Shown: piece after piece, positions 6,544 to 8,051 of the stretch
Position numbering within the stretch: position 1 is the stretch's first letter
Layout of the letters: the number at the start of each line of letters is the position of its first letter
Assembly (NCBI GenBank): GCA_028293305.1
Contig: JAQGPD010000186.1
Coordinates: 1 to 8,051, forward strand
Direction: 5' to 3'
DNA: 8,051 nt
From: Verrucomicrobiales bacterium
Lineage (GTDB): Bacteria; Verrucomicrobiota; Verrucomicrobiia; Verrucomicrobiales; V1-33
Translations under genes and position numbers: made by a program
The notes under the pieces: model-generated
Told to the model about the DNA's origin: nothing
The model's input: the letters and a program-made list of their open reading frames with translations, nothing else
The model's database searches: none

Positions 6544-8051
6544 CTAGCTCCCCGGCGTCGGAGGCACCAGCATGTGGACGCGGAAATAACGGCATTCCGC
6601 GCCGCCGAGGCTTCCTGGCTCGGGAATGCGGATCCGGATCCTGTCGGTGCCCTCCGCGGTGGGGCTCACCTCGGCGGGCAGGTCGGAGACTTCCCAATTC
6701 ACCAAATCAGTGCTGGTTTCCACCACCAGCGCTAACATGGAGGCCGACGAGGATGGCCTGGAAAAGCTGAATGCCGCGTCGGGGCCGGGGCTCAGGGACA
6801 GACGCTGCGTGGCGGCGATCATGGTGGTGGCGGTGAGAGCGGAATTGGGCGGCAGCACCACGGCGGGTGTCAGCTTTTCGGTGCCGATGGCTTCCCATGC
6901 CTGCGTGTTGCTATACCAATAAACCGCGATGTTCGCCCCGCCGTAAAGCTCCGCGTATTCGACCTTGAAAGGCACGGTGGCTCCCGCGGTCAGCGTGGCA
7001 TTGAAGGTGTGCCACCCGGCAATGGTGTCGGGAGTCCATTTGTCGAGGACCAGTTGGTTGTTTATCCACACCCGCACGCCGTTGTCGGAGGGCACCCAGA
7101 AGGTGAAGGTTTCCGAGTAGGGAGCTGTCAGGCTGCCCGTCCAGCGAACGGAGAAATAATCCACCGGAACGCTCGGCGCGGGCGATCCGCCGCCCCAGTC
7201 GAAGTCGATGGCGCTGTCGGTCCTGACAAGAATCGGCGCGGCGGCTCCGGGAACCAGGCCATCAAAATATTCCGCGCGCAGCCCATGCAGGGGCGGGGCG
7301 ACGGTATTCCAGGTGAACGGCACGGAAGCGGAAAGACCGCCGGGATCCGTCACGGTCACGGTGACTCCATAGCTGGTGGCCGCCCCGTTGAGGATGGTGC
7401 CACTGATTAATCCGGTGACGGAATTCAGGCTCAGCCCGGCGGGAAGCCCCACGGCGGACCATGTCAGAGCATCGTCGTCAGGATCATTGGCCAGCACTGA
7501 AAAACTGACAATGGAGCCGCGGATGGAGGTTTGTGTTCCGGGATTCTGCAGGGTCGCCGCCCGGTTGGCCGGAGGCGCGGAGGTGCTCCAGGAAAATGTC
7601 GCCGTGGAGGTGGAGTTTCCATCAAAGACGCTCACGGAAGTGTTATTGGAGTCGCTGGCGGCGGGGGATACGGTGCCGGAAATCCTGCCGGAGGCGGCAT
7701 TGATGGACAGGCCCTCGGGCAATCCGGAGGCTGACCAGATCAAGGGATTGGATTCCGGATCCATCGCGATGGGCTGCAGGGAAACGCCGCGGGTCCGCAC
7801 CGATGCTTGGTCACCCGGACTGGTCAGCACCGGGGGCAGATTCTGGCCGGAGGTGCTGGCCAGAGTGAAGCGGGCGGGGGCGATGGCTTCCCAGGGCTGG
7901 GTATTGCTATACCAGAAGACGGTGATGTTGGCGCCGCCGTAAAACTCCGCATACTCCACGCGGAAGGGCACGGACACATTCGCGGTCAGAGGCAGAGTGA
8001 AGGAATGCCAGCCGGCGATGTCGTCAGGGGTCCATTTGTCCAATTCGAGTT
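6544..8051 (-). CDS. Large secreted PA14 / putative-Ig repeat protein, 5' end missing
   Basis: The visible part is the last 501 residues and stop (TAG at 6544-6546); the frame is open through the window edge, so start and signal peptide lie outside. Domain order: the end of one PA14 domain (about 1-62, 'LDKWTPDDIAGWHSF', 'YGGANITVFWYSNTQPWEAI'), two putative Ig/cadherin-like (He_PIG) domains (about 70-155 and 160-250, sharing 'WSAxGLPxGLS' 92 residues apart), then a complete PA14 domain (about 253-395, 'FWVPSDNGVRVWINNQLVLD'). The C-terminal segment (about 400-501) contains 'VETSTDLVNWE' and 'CRYFRVH', a closing module seen in many verrucomicrobial surface proteins. PA14 domains generally bind carbohydrate, so a role in glycan binding outside the cell is plausible. 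No catalytic domain is visible. The C-terminus has no membrane anchor or sorting signal that I can see. Confidence 0.88.
   Translation of the reverse strand, partial: LELDKWTPDDIAGWHSFTLPLTANVSVPFRVEYAEFYGGANITVFWYSNTQPWEAIAPARFTLASTSGQNLPPVLTSPGDQASVRTRGVSLQPIAMDPESNPLIWSASGLPEGLSINAASGRISGTVSPAASDSNNTSVSVFDGNSTSTATFSWSTSAPPANRAATLQNPGTQTSIRGSIVSFSVLANDPDDDALTWSAVGLPAGLSLNSVTGLISGTILNGAATSYGVTVTVTDPGGLSASVPFTWNTVAPPLHGLRAEYFDGLVPGAAAPILVRTDSAIDFDWGGGSPAPSVPVDYFSVRWTGSLTAPYSETFTFWVPSDNGVRVWINNQLVLDKWTPDTIAGWHTFNATLTAGATVPFKVEYAELYGGANIAVYWYSNTQAWEAIGTEKLTPAVVLPPNSALTATTMIAATQRLSLSPGPDAAFSFSRPSSSASMLALVVETSTDLVNWEVSDLPAEVSPTAEGTDRIRIRIPEPGSLGGAECRYFRVHMLVPPTPGS
6885..7050 (-). repeat. Intragenic repeat, copy 2 of the PA14 C-terminal part
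   Basis: This segment aligns without gaps to 7881-8046 at a constant offset of 996 bp (332 codons). Shared stretches include GTCCATTTGTC (7034 and 8030) and GATGGCTTCCCA (6886 and 7882). It encodes the 'LDKWTPD ... IAGWH ... YGGANI ... WYSNTQ' half of PA14. Confidence 0.85.
7881..8046 (-). repeat. Intragenic repeat, copy 1 of the PA14 C-terminal part
   Basis: Partner of 6885-7050, in the same frame. Many differences between copies fall at third codon positions, which suggests an old duplication kept under protein-level selection. The copy probably continues beyond the window edge. Confidence 0.85.

Noticed and set aside
6428..6697. 90-residue N-terminal extension of the NIPSNAP protein
   Set aside because: It would bury the signal peptide and overlap the 3' end of the PA14 gene in another frame; the sequence is Arg and Pro-rich without motif.

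Overview
The window carries six protein genes in a GC-rich bacterial sequence: two on the minus strand, two on the plus strand, then two on the minus strand. Both end genes run off the window. A member of the Verrucomicrobiota, or a related PVC-group bacterium, is the best guess. The support is the C-terminal gene, with PA14 and putative-Ig modules and a closing 'ETSTDLVNW ... YFRV' segment of a kind common in secreted verrucomicrobial proteins, plus a secreted double NIPSNAP protein and start codons mostly lacking Shine-Dalgarno sequences. This is inference from protein style, not a phylogenetic result.

Left part (1-2461, minus strand): a multi-spanning ArnT/PMT-like glycosyltransferase whose 3' end is lost in a poly-G run at the window edge. 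Upstream of it on the same strand is a small Ala/Lys/Glu-rich helical lipoprotein. A strong intrinsic terminator (1772-1805) separates the two. A 150-bp divergent promoter region (2462-2611) lies between the lipoprotein gene and the plus-strand pair.

Centre (2612-5193, plus strand): a COG0523/CobW-like metallochaperone GTPase followed after 92 bp by asparaginyl-tRNA synthetase (asnS), plausibly one transcript. The GTPase keeps the Walker A and CxCC motifs, but has an unusual nucleotide-specificity motif and a C-terminal half I cannot match to CobW_C.

Right part (5194-8051): a 460-bp gene-free stretch with several inverted repeats, then on the minus strand a secreted protein of two tandem NIPSNAP domains and, upstream of it, the C-terminal 501 residues of a large secreted protein made of PA14 and Ig-like modules with an exact 332-residue repeat period.

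I see no mobile element, CRISPR array, rRNA or tRNA, and no clear multi-gene novel system. The points most worth a second look are the variant COG0523 protein beside asnS, the coding-like in-frame stretch between the lipoprotein stop and its terminator, the structured 5377-5482 intergenic segment, and the modular PA14 repeat.
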